Assembly: GCA_022702545.1 (NCBI GenBank)
Contig: JAHRBC010000005.1
Location: forward strand, 2,294,001 to 2,358,000
Reading direction: 5' to 3'
DNA: 64,000 bases
DNA from: Phycomyces nitens
Taxonomy: Eukaryota > Mucoromycota > Mucoromycetes > Mucorales > Phycomycetaceae
Positions 16,849-29,072 of the stretch are shown here, in pieces (positions within the stretch are counted from its first letter, which is position 1; every line of letters starts with the position of its first letter). The translations under genes and the position numbers were made by a program. A model generated the notes under the pieces. The model saw only the letters and a list, made by a program, of their open reading frames with translations, did no database searches and was not told where the DNA came from.

Positions 16849-16997
16849 TATAAATCCATACCTTGTTTTCCCTCTTCTTCTTTCTTTCTATGCCTCCCGT
16901 TTCCTTTTTTGGATTTGATTGGCAAAGATGGTCCGTGTAGGACAGTAAGCTCGGCTGCGGCGGGTAGGATCTCCTGCCGAGCAACCGCACTGGCCAA
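16849..16997 (+). other. TATA-like box, ATG and GC-rich foldable patch (unassigned)
   Basis: TATAAAT at 16849 is followed by a pyrimidine-rich stretch, an ATG at 16928 with only five further codons, and GTAAGC (a good donor) at 16945. From 16919 to 16997 the DNA is much richer in GC than its surroundings. It can pair as TTGGC/GCCAA, GTCC/GGAC and GCTCGGC/GCCGAGC, like a multi-stem RNA. It could be a first exon of an unrecognised gene, a small structured RNA, or chance. I know no matching family. Confidence 0.25.
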
Positions 16998-19900
16998 ATA
17001 GACTCTTCTTTACCAAAAATATATATATAAAAAAAGAATGCTTTATTATGGCCCACCCATTAATCTTATCGCAAGATAACCCTTATATATCCCGGCTTAT
17101 CAGCAAGACCCAATAATTACCCTTGCACGTTCTCATAACCTTCATTTGCCTTTTTTTTGAATTCAATCGACATTACAAACCCAATGGCTACCATCAGATT
17201 TATTTGTGAATTCTACTGTCTACAAAATAATGACAACTGTTGATATTCAAATGTCAATTTCTGATTAAATAAAGGCTATATGAATTTCGTGTGCATTGGG
17301 CTGCCACACCTAGCCCTTACTAAGGTACATGGTCTGTGCTGTAGATGTTATGGGCCCATTTTTGGTATAAATATCTCAAATCTTAGGGGGGAGGGGAAAC
17401 TGTAGGTGACAATATTATTGGGATATACATGCCAAAGCGTTCTCTTTTTCAAGAGTTACTATCATGGCCATACTGGAATCAACCCAATCGCAGTCATATT
17501 TTGGCTTGCAACACCCAAAACCTACTATTAATTTCAGACTCTTAATCTTTTGAAATGGTCAAAAACATGGGTATTTTGGGAGTTTACAGACCTCTATACC
17601 AATTATATGTCTTGCAGCACTCTTGGATTTTGTAAGAGGATATTTAGCAAGGCCATAATTCTGTACAGGATAGTCCAAAAATGGAGCCTTGGCCTAGGTG
17701 AGTTTGGGATATCCAGTACTTTATACTTGGGCATGGCTGAAAACACTTGACTTGGCGATAATATTGTACAATAATATCACCAGAGTGTTATAAGGTAATT
17801 GGAATATTGTTGTATTGGGGTTAACTACAAGATACTTGCCGAGAATGTCTTTTTTTTTGGTTCATCTCAAACCCCCCTTGTTTCCACAAAGAGAGCAATT
17901 GTAAACTATTGTATGTGGAATATTAAAATGAATGATAGAAAACATGATGTGTCATAAAGTATGAACAATCTTTAACAGCTCTTTTTGTCCAATGCTTGTT
18001 ATCCACTGGTAGTCCCTTTTCTTTTATATATATATTATGAACAGTATTTTTGTCTCTACAAGACAAGTATGAGAAATAATACAATCCAAGATTAAATTAA
18101 TTTGAATACTGAGAGGCCATTGATATTGAACTTTTCTTTTAAAATGGATTTTATAAAGATTAAATCTGGTCTTTATACAGCTAAAACATACTTTTTTGGA
18201 ATATTCGCCTTTGAACAATAATTATTTCGAATATTCTTCCAATGTTGCATATCCCACTGTCAAGTATGCCCAGGACTCTTGTCATTCTCTATCCATAATG
18301 GCATTTGAAAAAACTTAAAAAAAAACCAGAATAGCCGACAAATATGGCCCATGTGGATCCATTTAGAAACTTTAATGCCAGGTCTGGTTCTACAAATTGG
18401 AATAATATTTGCCATAATCAAAACTTTGTTGTTATTGGTTAATACTAGGAAATACCTTTCTTGTTCTTTTACTTGGCGTGCCTAGGATGAATGCAGCAGT
18501 ACATGTTGTTGTTGTTTTAATAATAATAATAATAAAAAGGAAAAGGCAATTTACAGGCAAATTTGTTTATGAGAGTATTGGGGTTCATACGGTCCGGGTG
18601 GCTCTTATCACAAAAAAACTCAAAAGCAATATATTCCCTGGTTTCTGTACAATAATAATAATAATAAAAATAAAAAGGGGGGGGAGGGGGATTGTTTTTC
18701 AATGATATAATATTGGTTAGATTGGAATATTATAAAGTATTATAATTTCAATGGTTCCGTAAACCATGGGATCAGTTTGTTTGTGTTATAATATTATCAA
18801 AAGGAGATATAGAATATTTTGATCTACTGACGATGAGAATTTTCTTCTTATTCCTCTTGTATACACTGTGTCTAGAAAGTTGCATCTGGTGCAATTCAAT
18901 GTCGTACTATTCCAAGAATGAATGTCACTAGCCCTAAAAATAACAAGTCTCATTTCATATCACAATCTACATCAAAAAGAAAAGAAATTATTCTTGTGTC
19001 ATGTCTAGAAACGAATTGAATAGTCGATATTAGTTTATTTTTTCTGGCAGGTCTATTGACAAAGTGGCTATAAGACTCGTCAAGAAATGAATTTTTAACA
19101 GCATAATAAGCAATATTGTAACAAATGACTTTTTTGTGAGTTATCAATCTTCTTTATTGACTCATGATAGTATAAAATACAAGTATAATTACCATCATCT
19201 TTACTTTCCTCATCAATCAAATGACCCAAGATAGGAAGGATTGCCTTTTATATGCTGGTATTCTTGGTTTGTATAGTCTTAACAAGTTGCTCTTTGATAT
19301 TGTGGTATATCCCCCATATTTATGTGCAACACAGTTTATAGAGCGGGCCATATATTTGCTAATGAACCTGGCAGGGTCACCCCACAAAAACAGACTATCC
19401 AATGTTAAGGGCCATCTCATAGATAGTTTTCAGCTCTCTACCGGGCATCTTTTATAAAACAATGATATCTCTTTAACAAGTGACACTCTCAAGGGGTCCA
19501 TCATTCCTCCTGGACATCTTGTACACTCTTTATATATATATATGTATATATATATCTTGACTGACTGACTTGATAAGTTTAATGCGGTACCAAGTTATCT
19601 CTCAGACATATGGCTGCGCGGCAATTGCCTGTTTATTCAATGTGAGCGAGGAAAACATTACAGCTGCCATCTGGATAGGCTGTGAGGGTGACTCATTCAT
19701 TCTCTTATCAATTGTAAATGATCGATCCTTATCAGACCAATTACTAGGAAATATTCTTTTGAGAAGCCCATGAACCTCGCTACCACAGATCTCCATCCAC
19801 TTGGAATGAATATTGCCTCACTTTCCTGCTATAGGTGATAATCAATCATATTCTAATGGTTATTTTCCGGCAGTTGTATCGTGGTCTTTTTCTGTTTCCA

Positions 19901-20327
19901 TATACTGGCAATCAATGCGTCTTTACCGCAATCTAAGGCTGTAAATGGATTGTTACGCTGGTTTATATGGTATATAGTAGACAACGTGGCCCTCAATCTT
20001 GCACGAAAACAAACAATTTGCCAATAGATATGACTCTTTTATCCATGACTTGGAAGCCTTTTTTTTTAGTTTGGAAAACAGACGTTTATACAGTAGATAT
20101 ATTCGGTGCACAGATATACAAGAATAGTTATGAAAATACCTTTAACAAACTCAATAGCTCCATCTACTGAAATGTCTAGTCTCTAGAGCTCTAATAATAA
20201 TAATAATAAACAGGTGTGCTTACCCTTTCTGTCTTGGTTGAAAACACTCTGTTTTTTTGTTTTTTTAAATAATCAATTATTACATGTGTGCAGGTCTTCT
20301 TTAGCAATTGCCGAGTAATTATATTTC

Positions 20328-20362
20328 AACATGTTCAAGTATTCCATGTACTTGAACATGTT
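20328..20362. repeat. Perfect 14-bp inverted repeat with 7-nt loop
   Basis: AACATGTTCAAGTA (20328-20341), loop TTCCATG, then its exact reverse complement (20349-20362). There is no oligo-T tail directly after it and no gene end nearby, so it is not placed as a terminator. It may be a transposon relic or extruded-cruciform sequence. Confidence 0.8.
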
Positions 20363-23300
20363 AAACTTTCTATTATTACCAAATATTTTTTTAGTGTAAT
20401 GTATTTATTCAATTGGAAAAAATATGCACTAATTATATACGTTATACATTGAACTATTACGTAAAACCATGATACTTTGCGATAGAGATTATAATCCTCA
20501 ATATTTTCTTGCAAACATTAGGATAAATAAAATGTGTTTTCTTGAAATACTCGGAATTTTCGATACTTGGGATCCTTCCAAGTTGATAACATACTCTAAT
20601 TTACCCCAACTTTACAAAATACACATTTATGTTTAGATATTGTTTATTTTGCTGCAATATCAATATGGGTATTAAAATGAGTTTTGATTTATAAAATATC
20701 TTGCAGATTGTGTTGAGACTTTAATATGCTTCTACCCATCGCTATTAGGCTAAAATACACCTTTAGATTTTGGTACACTTATTAGCAGGAGTGCATTTCC
20801 CATCTTTACACACACACACAAACAGGTTACAATAGTTATAAATATCTCGGCATATAACCAAAGAGTTAAACATTGGCGTGAGTAATTCCTGCTGAAATAT
20901 CCCTTTTTTGTGTGAACAGACTTTTTTTTTGTACAGGGATACATGTAATATTATGCATGCTTTTGAAATGCTGCATGTATCTTTATTTTTTCAAGTCAAA
21001 TACTATTTTCTCCTCGTTTATGGTTATTTTCACATGTGCAGTCTGATCTCTTTCAAAGTATAATTCTCTCAAATCAGACTTGCCACCCAGACATTTTTTA
21101 TTTTATTTTTTACTTTTTGCATTAATTACCATGGAAACGAATTGGTTAAATTTCACATGCAGCAAACTTTTATGCTTGCCTTTATTACAGTTGTTTTTGC
21201 TTTATTTTAATTAATGTATAAACTAGAGTATCTACTGTTTCCAAGCCAAAAGAGCTCCTACTACTGGTATTCTAAAAAATAAACATGTCCCTAAATATTA
21301 GCAATGTTTGCAAAATAAAAGATGAAAGACTATAGATATTTTTTGCCCAATTCCAAATGTATCTGTCTTGGAATTATTCAGTACTCCTTTTTATTTTAAA
21401 GATATGTCGTGCCAAAGGGGGGTTTTTTCTTTTCTTTTAGTATCTGGTATTTAGTAGAGATAAAATTGGTACTGCATACAAGCCTGGCCAACAATATATA
21501 CAGCTTAAAGCATTACAGATTAATGTATGCCCATCGTCTATACCAGATGTTCTAATAAAACGAGGGATATACTCCTTGTTGACCGACAAAACCATAAAGG
21601 TTCTAAGCCAAGACTATCCTGGCATATACACAACAGAAATATCGGTCTTTTTTTTTTTTACGAGAGATTGCTATGTTTATGTTTACCATGCACTTGCTTT
21701 TCTGCATCGGCCTCTTTTCAATGCACTAAAAGGTTTGTTGGGCTTCTTTTTTAAAATACGTAATTTTAAACTTGGTATCTATGGTTATTTGAGCCGTCTT
21801 GTCAAACTAACTAGAAATTCTGAAAATAAATGCAGTTGAGAATTTGCTTTTACAAAAAAAAGTGAGTTGGGCCAAACAACATGTAAAAAGTAGAGTGTTT
21901 TGGCTTGAAAATAATATTAGCATTTTGGCCCCATTTTTTTAAAAAAGAAAAAGAAAGAAGGTTGCTGTTGGGGTTAATAGCTCTTGATAAACTTTAATTG
22001 AAGCCAAACCGAATCTTACTGTAGATATTGGCACGCTATTTGTTTTTATATTTTATCGATTATTTCCATTAATACATACAAGTTTTTTTCTCTAGTTAAA
22101 ACTGAGCTGGGCTTTTTTTTAAAAAATAATTCAGTTCAAGATGCATTAGCGGCCGCCACAGATTTCAAACGTATGGTAGAGCCAAGAATTCACAAGAGAT
22201 ACTTGTTTAATGAGTTTTATCCTTGACAACTGATTCAATAGATTAAAAAAAGGTAAGAATATTTGCTACAGACTATACCAATGAGTAAAATGATTAACTA
22301 AACAAATCATCACCAAAAAAAACACACACACTGTCAAAGTAGTCTGAGTTGGTACTCCTGAATCTGCTGAGCTTATAGAGCTGTTTGAAACTATGGACAA
22401 GGAAATTTTTTTTAAAAGGCTTCCAGGATTGCAAACAAGTCATACGCTACTCATGATGGTCTGTGCACACGGAACACGGAACCAGTATTCATGGCAGTCC
22501 AATGCCCTCATTCTCTTGAGAATAATAGCAAATCGACATTGTGGAAAGCGAGTCACGATAATAAATATTTGTATTGTGATCCAAAACTTTGGTTATTGAT
22601 AGACCTGGATTGCCTCTGTATCTTATGTCTATACTACCACTGCCACCATAAACATACTCTTCCTGACTATTGAATCCTTTAGACCTTGAGGGTCGTCTTT
22701 AAAAATTTGATTTTTATGAAATGGTCAAGTAGATAAATAACACGCGAATTGGGCCTGCAATTGCAAATATAAACAGGCAAACAAATATATATTGGCCAAG
22801 CCTGCCAAGAGCCTTGAAAGTTCAAACTATGCAAACTTGTGATTATTCTAGGGGTCAATTAAAAAAAAGACACATTATTATTGATCGTACAATATCGGTT
22901 TAAACCCCCAAAAAAAATAGGTACCAAGACTTTCTGATGATTTCCAACAATAATTATTATTATTGAAAATATATATGAACTGACAGGCAAGTAAAATACG
23001 CTTGGACACAGATGTAGCTTAAAAAAACTGGCAATCAGTCATCTTTCCTTGCTCTTTTTTTTTCATTAGCTATCAGCATGTGAGAAACATCGCCAATGAT
23101 CGTATGATGGGTCTAGTGACCCATGTGGGTCATAAATAAAGTGTCAAACTCGGGATCCAGTAAATTTGATGATAGCAAAATACTACATGCCTGACCATTC
23201 ATTAGAATGTTCTTTTTCTGACTGACAGCAAAAAATAAGGTAAACTACATGTCGCATGCAATATGTGTTATTGATAATGCATGGTCATTTGCTAGCTATA

Positions 23301-24091
23301 AAATTCCTAAAAAAGAAAGGTGAATTGATCTGGCACACATTAATGCAAGTTCTTTGGTGCTATCCAAAGACACTAAATCTTGCCATTTCTTTATAATGGA
23401 TGTCGAAAGTCTGATTACCAATCAAGAATTGCCTGTGTGCTTCTTTATAACATATCATGAGACCATTCTAGAATTGGAATAATGGCTGTTATAGGTGAAA
23501 AATGATTGATTTAGGTCAACAGAGATGGTAATGATCATCGAGGTTTTTATATGATAATACAATTCCGTATTATAAAGACATTAAATACGTCTAGGTGATG
23601 GAGAAACATGGATTTACAAGTCTTGGGAATATTTGGTTTAATTTCGACCCTTGGCAAGATGATCTCAATACAGGATGCGGTTGAGTAGCCAAGAAAGGCT
23701 ACCTGGACTCTGATAATTGCATGCTCTTTTGGAGTGCATGCTGGTCTTGCTTACTAGTCTTAATGGTACTACAATTGACACTTGAGATTTGAAAAAATAC
23801 TGTGGAACAATACAGTAAGAGGTCTTGGATCACCTTGTGGTGTACGGATCTCCTATGATCTCTGGCTTCATATCTCTGGCCAAATCTGTGTCCGATGCAC
23901 TCCATGTCTTGTCACCTTTCCACTTGAATTTTAAAATACACGAGCGGTACTACACCGCCTCGTTCAAATAAAGTTTCACTTTCGCTGCGCTACGGTGAAA
24001 TAACTCGATAACTCGCAAACTCGCAAACTTTTTATTTTAGCTGTAGAGTTTGCTTTTAAGCCCTGGGACGGCGAAATAAATCTAATTATTA

Positions 24092-24504
24092 GGGGTGGTC
24101 AGATGTAAATGAACAAAACTAAAATCAATTTACGTAATAATTATTTTTATCCAATTTGATTGAGTAAAGCACTTTTATCACTTTTTGATCAGATCAAAAC
24201 CTGTTTCATTGATAAAAACACAATTCTTACAAAAATCCATATCTGCATCACTCTTATATTGTTCAACAATCGCTTTTCGTAATGCTATTACTCTGTCAGA
24301 ATTTCTCGCTGCTGGTATTTTTTCAAGTTTCTTCAACGTAATGTTATGCTTATGTACCAAATGTTTGTGGATGGCAGAAATAGAGATTTTTGAACTGATT
24401 GATCTTTTTTTTTGTTTTTTGATCGGGGGTGGTCAGACGTAAATCCATCTAACTCGCTATTGCAATTTTGATTTTAGTTTTGATCTTTAACATCTGGCCA
24501 CTCC
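24092..24504. mobile_element. Truncated Tc1/mariner element with TA duplication
   Basis: The ends are imperfect inverted repeats of about 40 bp: GGGGTGGTCAGATGTAAA at the left and the complement of GGAGTGGCCAGATGTTAA at the right, both continuing into AAAACTAAAATCAA. TA dinucleotides flank both ends (24090-24091 and 24505-24506). Inside, the minus strand (about 24420-24178) encodes part of a Tc1-type transposase: SISAIHKHLVHKHNITLKKL, PAARNSDRV and NCVFINETGFDL, which is the region around the first catalytic Asp (here Asn). The rest of the transposase is missing, so the copy is dead. A second left-type end sits inside it at 24425, in direct orientation. Confidence 0.8.
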
Positions 24505-24775
24505 TACTATTGTTGTGCGCAGTTGCCAATAATTATTTGCTCCAAAAAAAATGTTGTCACTAGACTTCTCAAGCGTAATAAAAGGCTTCTTACAAAAAAA
24601 ATATTTTTTGCTTCTTTTTATCTCTGGCCCTTTTGCTTTAGACCACCAATAATTATTGTCAAATGCGCACAATGTGCTAGTGTGCAAAATAATATGTGCT
24701 GGTACGCACACTTGTTTCTCAAGTGCGCAAATTCTAACGGAAAACCAGTATAAAAACTCGCGTTAAAAATTTCAG

Positions 24776-27064
24776 CATTGTCGATTGCTTCAAAGCAGCA
24801 GACATTGTTTATCAGAATGCTGCGGAAGAAGAGTTCACTCGGGTTGTTATTAACATGCCCGAGTGGAAACAATGCCCTGCACAACGATGGGCTCAAGAGC
24901 AAATCGATTCACATTTTATGGTAATGACATACTGGCACGGCATGGTGTATTGTGATTACAAATAGATTCTTATTTGCTGCGATTTAGATACTCAAGGAGC
25001 GTGCACTCTATAGCTATTGGGAGGAAGTTGAAAGAACCAACGCACACTCAATCCAATCAAGAAGCTATCCAAAATATCAGAGTGATATGTTCAAGGTAGA
25101 CTTCAAGGAATAGCTTAGCTTGAGTTGCTCAACTTAATTTTTAATAGAAACAAGGCTGACCATCAACAATTTCCTGCAAACGGTCAGCCATTGACTCGGA
25201 TGATGATTCCGATGAAACATATCAACCATCGAATACGTCCTCAAGCGATTCGACCAAACAACATGTTCAACCTGTCAATAGATACTTCCGCCTTGTCGGT
25301 GCAGGACTGGAAAATTATATCCCTCCCACCAATGCCAAAAAGGTATATATCTTCTAGCTGTGCACATGGACCAGTACTGATTTTTTTTTGGGGTCAAACA
25401 GTGAATGGCAGACAGCATGGATCTCATAGCCAGATTCCTGGAATATCGAACCGAGGTCTACAATGCAGCAACAATGGCAGAGCAGTTGGCTGTTATTGAC
25501 AGACTGTAAGTCCAATGCCAATAACGATTTGTCGAAAACTGAAAATATCCCTAATTCAACATTGTCCTAGAGCCTTGAACTTCATCTGTTTGATATTCCC
25601 TTCATCACAATCCGGTAACAAAATGGACTCTGCTGTCTGGGAAGCTATTGTCAAGAAAAGCAAGGAAGACAAGCACATGGAGCCAATCCCAGACACTGAC
25701 GCTCTGTGATGTGTGAAGATCAACCAAGTAACTATTTGTCTTGTATTGTTTTATGCATTTTATTTACAACTATTACTTAGGCTGCGCAAGCAAGCACCGA
25801 AGATGCCAAGAACATCTTAAAGACTTGGGTGCGAAGCGATGACACGGACGAAGCATGTCGCTATCAGGACGACTACAGAAGCATGTGAGTGGTAGACTAC
25901 TGAAAAAAAGAAAAAAAAACTAATCAATAGCGTCCTTGATTTCTATAATAATAGGCTGAAGGCATACAGTCCTTATTACGATATATACAGTGTCAATGAA
26001 GATACTTTCATCAAAGATACTTTATTACCACTCTTGGATGCTTATTTCCCCAACGATTCGACTACTGGTTTTTTACCAAATTTTGGCAGTGGGGGATAAT
26101 TATTGGTGATCTAAAGCAGAAGGATCCGAGGTAAAAACATCAATAATTATTCCCCACTGCACCAATAAAGATTGACAACACTGACAATTGATATTGACCA
26201 GACTGCCAAAATTTGGTAAAAACCCAGTATCTTCACGGAAGGGTAACTCAATAATCAACGCGTTTTTTTGTTTTTGATATCTAATCTTGTGATTTGTAGA
26301 GCCAATGGAGCTGTGAGCGGCTCGAGCGAACGAAAGCGGCAAACCGATCCTGACGCACAAGCGCGCAAGGGGGATTTTAGCATTTATACGTGCGATAATC
26401 ATCTTAGCCAACTAGTGTTCCTCATGGAATGCAAGTCACCTCGAGCAAGCCCCAGTGGCGATTTTGTTAAAATGGCAAACTGCTTCAAGGATTGCGTCGA
26501 TAAGGCTATCAAGGACGGTGTAGATCATTCGGTACTGACGGTGTGTAGCCTTCTCTGCGAAAGTGGGTACCAAAAAAAGGGGCAGCGAAATAGTACCGCA
26601 AGATTCTCATGCGATTTTGTTCATTATAGGTAGCCGATGTAAAGTGTTCTCAATGGATCTCAAGTACCATGGGATGTACCGACTAATTGAGATCGGTACA
26701 TTCTACTTGCCTCGCGATCACAACAATTTATATGACCCGCTTGGTGCATTTCAAGTTATGAACCAATGTCAAGTGAGATCACAATGATAGGGTAGAGATA
26801 GGGATTATAACCTGTTATTTTAGAAAATTATTGTGGAAGCAGCGAAAGCATGCAAGGAAACGATTCGACGAGACGGCAATGACGGCGACATATGCCTGCC
26901 ATCATTTGGCACCCCAATCCGTCTCGCCGAATACCAGGTAAGTATCGATTAAAATCTATACTGTCCTTTTAACGTCGCAATTTTAGTTCCTGACCCTGCT
27001 GCAGAATGTGGATCCTGCGAGACTTGCTCGCGCTGCCAGAAAACTTGATTTTTCAAAGTGCTGA
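24776..27064 (+). pseudogene. Decayed multi-exon gene, PD-(D/E)XK-like core
   Basis: At least nine exon-like blocks can be read with good splice sites, ending at TGA 27062-27064. They include about 24988-25095, 25930s-26064 plus 26230-26240, about 26301-26551, and the last three encoding CKVFSMDLKYHGMYRLIEIG, KIIVEAAKACKETIRR and FLTLLQNVDPARLA. Damage: in-frame TGA at 25157-25159 and near 25707, a frame problem near 25380, and a 163-bp element inserted at 26065. The conserved block KGDFSIYTCD then LVFLMECKSP has the Asp...Glu-x-Lys spacing of PD-(D/E)XK nucleases. I do not recognise a named family; similar proteins may be common in Mucoromycota. The 5' end is unclear and may have been lost to the adjacent Tc1 insertion. 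Confidence 0.6.
26065..26227. mobile_element. 163-bp MITE-like element inserted in an exon
   Basis: Terminal inverted repeats of 25 bp with one mismatch (core TTTTTACCAAATTTTGGCAG) are flanked by TA at 26063-26064 and 26228-26229, as for Tc1/mariner-derived MITEs. A second internal inverted pair (TAATTATTG-type, about 26090-26105 and 26141-26160) gives a fold-back. Removing the element and one TA leaves the surrounding exon reading cleanly into a GT donor at 26241, which shows that the insertion came after the gene was formed. Confidence 0.85.
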
Positions 27065-27420
27065 TTTTTTGCATAAATAAATTGCCAGTTCAAGCTTTTT
27101 TTTTATTTGAAAGATACTTTCATGAACGGATCGTCGAGGGCGCATCCTCAACCGTTAGCTTGAGTGTTTTCACTGAGCATCATCTATATTGTAAAAATGT
27201 AAAGAGCTGAGGGTGTCTTCCAGGTGATGATGTCCAGACGGTGGGTGGACGCGGCGGCACGCAGCATGGAGCAATGGGTTAACTAGATGACGAATCTCAG
27301 CCAAATAAGTTTGATAAACAGCTTTTTGAGTGTCAAAGATTTTTCGCATAGCTCAAGAGTGACTCTTTCTGTGGACGTGATGAGCCATAGACTAGTTTGA
27401 TCGGATGACTGGTAGGCGAG

Positions 27421-28520
27421 CTAATTGGTATCAATGGGTGAAGCTACCAGCAGAGATTCCTCCTCTTGCATCCTTACAACCAACAAACTATAGGCCAATC
27501 CGTTTGTAAACAAAAAAAGAAAAATAAAAAGCGAAGAAGAAAGGAAAACAAGTGTGGCTCTTTGCAGACACGATTCGTTTTCACAATGAAGGCTCGTTTT
27601 CGCAGAGTATCCAATAAATCCTTCAAGATCTTTGATTTTTACCTGCTGACAAGCTTCAGTAATCCTACCAGACAATGTTTCCGCATCCAAAAGTTTGTGT
27701 CGTCTAATTTTGCCTTTGACAATCGCCCAGAATTGCTCAATAGGGTTGAGTTCTGGAGAATATGGAGGCAGATAGGCACATTGGTATCCCCTTGAAACCA
27801 CTAATTTTTCAATTGTCTTTGACGTATGAATTGGAGAATTGTCCATAACCAGATAGAAGCCTTTCGTTTGAGGAAATTGATCCAAAATGTCCATTAGAGA
27901 TATCAAGAAGCAGATGTAATTGTTAGTATTTGTACCAGTGCATGGACTGCTGGTATGACCATCTCTTAATCGTCGCTTCTTGCTTTTTGGTGGATTTGGC
28001 TTTCCAAGAGTTATATCCACTACACCATACGACGAAATCGCCCCAAGTATAGTTGTTGTCTTGGCTCTTGTTACAGGAACAGTGGAGACAGGTGTCTCTC
28101 CTTTTTGTGCCCATCCATAAGCTCTTTTCAAGTTGATTCTAAATGCAGATTCGTCGATGAATACGCAGTTTTTTTTTAAAAAAAAAACATGTCTGTGGTA
28201 GCCATTTCCATTGCCCAGGTACATCGTTTTTCAATGGCATCTTCGCTGTTGCGCTTAAGAGGTTGTAGATGCACTTTCTTAAATTCATGACATCAGTCAC
28301 TGTTGCCGTGGAATTGTCGTCAATAATTCATACCCACTTGTCGTCCGGCTTCTGCCACATTTAATCTTTTTTCCTCCATAAGCCAAATGACCTTGTATTT
28401 TTGCATGTCTGTGTACGTAGTTCTTGTAGGAGTTGACGAGGCAGTTTTCGATTTGGGTTGCTTTGGGTGAGTAGAGCTTGTTGATTGTAGCAGTATCTGG
28501 CTCCATGGCTTGATCATTTT
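27421..28520 (-). pseudogene. Tc1/mariner transposase, DD34E, frameshifted
   Basis: The main frame (28224-27421) encodes a DDE_3-type catalytic domain: VFIDESAF (first Asp), YLVMDNSPIH (second Asp) and YLPPYSPELNPIEQFW (Glu), with 34 residues between the second Asp and the Glu, as in Tc1. A helix-turn-helix fragment (MQKYKVIWLMEEKRLNVAEA) is upstream at about 28430-28320 in another frame, and the link between them is broken. A T9/A10 palindromic run at 28169-28187 lies just before the first Asp. The last about 55 codons look like run-on sequence past the true end. I could not find the terminal repeats. Probably inactive. Confidence 0.85.
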
Positions 28521-28554
28521 CTTGATCCTTTTGATATTTTTGACAGCTGCCCAA

Positions 28555-29072
28555 ATTTAAAAAGACATTCTAGGACCCCCTGCATCGTCTTTGCTCATTT
28601 AGACATCAACAGAATAGTACCCTTCTTCATCATATATACATTACCTTGACCGTCTTCTTCATACAGAAATTGAGAGCTCATATGATGATAAATCAGAAAG
28701 AGAAGCGACTTATTTATTTTTACGCATTGCGACTTGGGCTCATCTGCTGAGTCGACCTAATTTATCACCAAGAACGACCAAGATTACATCCAACCAGCAA
28801 CTTATATTTTCTTGTATCGTGATACAAATTTCACTCCTTGAACTACATATATGATTTTTTTTTTGGGGGGGGGGACCGCCCTAAGAAATTGCGACTGACT
28901 GTACATGTTAGTTATAAAAATAAATATGGCCGGAAACAGATTTGAGAGCTTACAATAACCGGAAAGTAATTTGCAAATAAATAAAAAATGCGCCATCCGT
29001 CTTTGATATTTGAATTCTGTACAACCGAGCCCATGACGAGAAGTTTATGTGTTTGTGTGTATTTCTGTATTA
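28555..29072. other. Intergenic between transposon remnants
   Basis: AT-rich, with a T10/G9 homopolymer junction near 28857-28873. No gene or repeat terminus was recognised. Confidence 0.5.

Larger units (their letters stand above)
15501..24091. other. Gene-poor AT-rich region
   Basis: These 8.6 kb hold no gene I can support. All reading frames are short and have no recognisable family, codon bias or splice pattern. It carries many homopolymer runs, simple repeats, a perfect 14-bp hairpin (20328-20362) and a GC-rich structured patch (about 16919-16997), listed separately. Two small CpG-containing hairpins lie near 23940-24001. The Ypt7 promoter should lie in the first few hundred bases. Confidence 0.5.
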
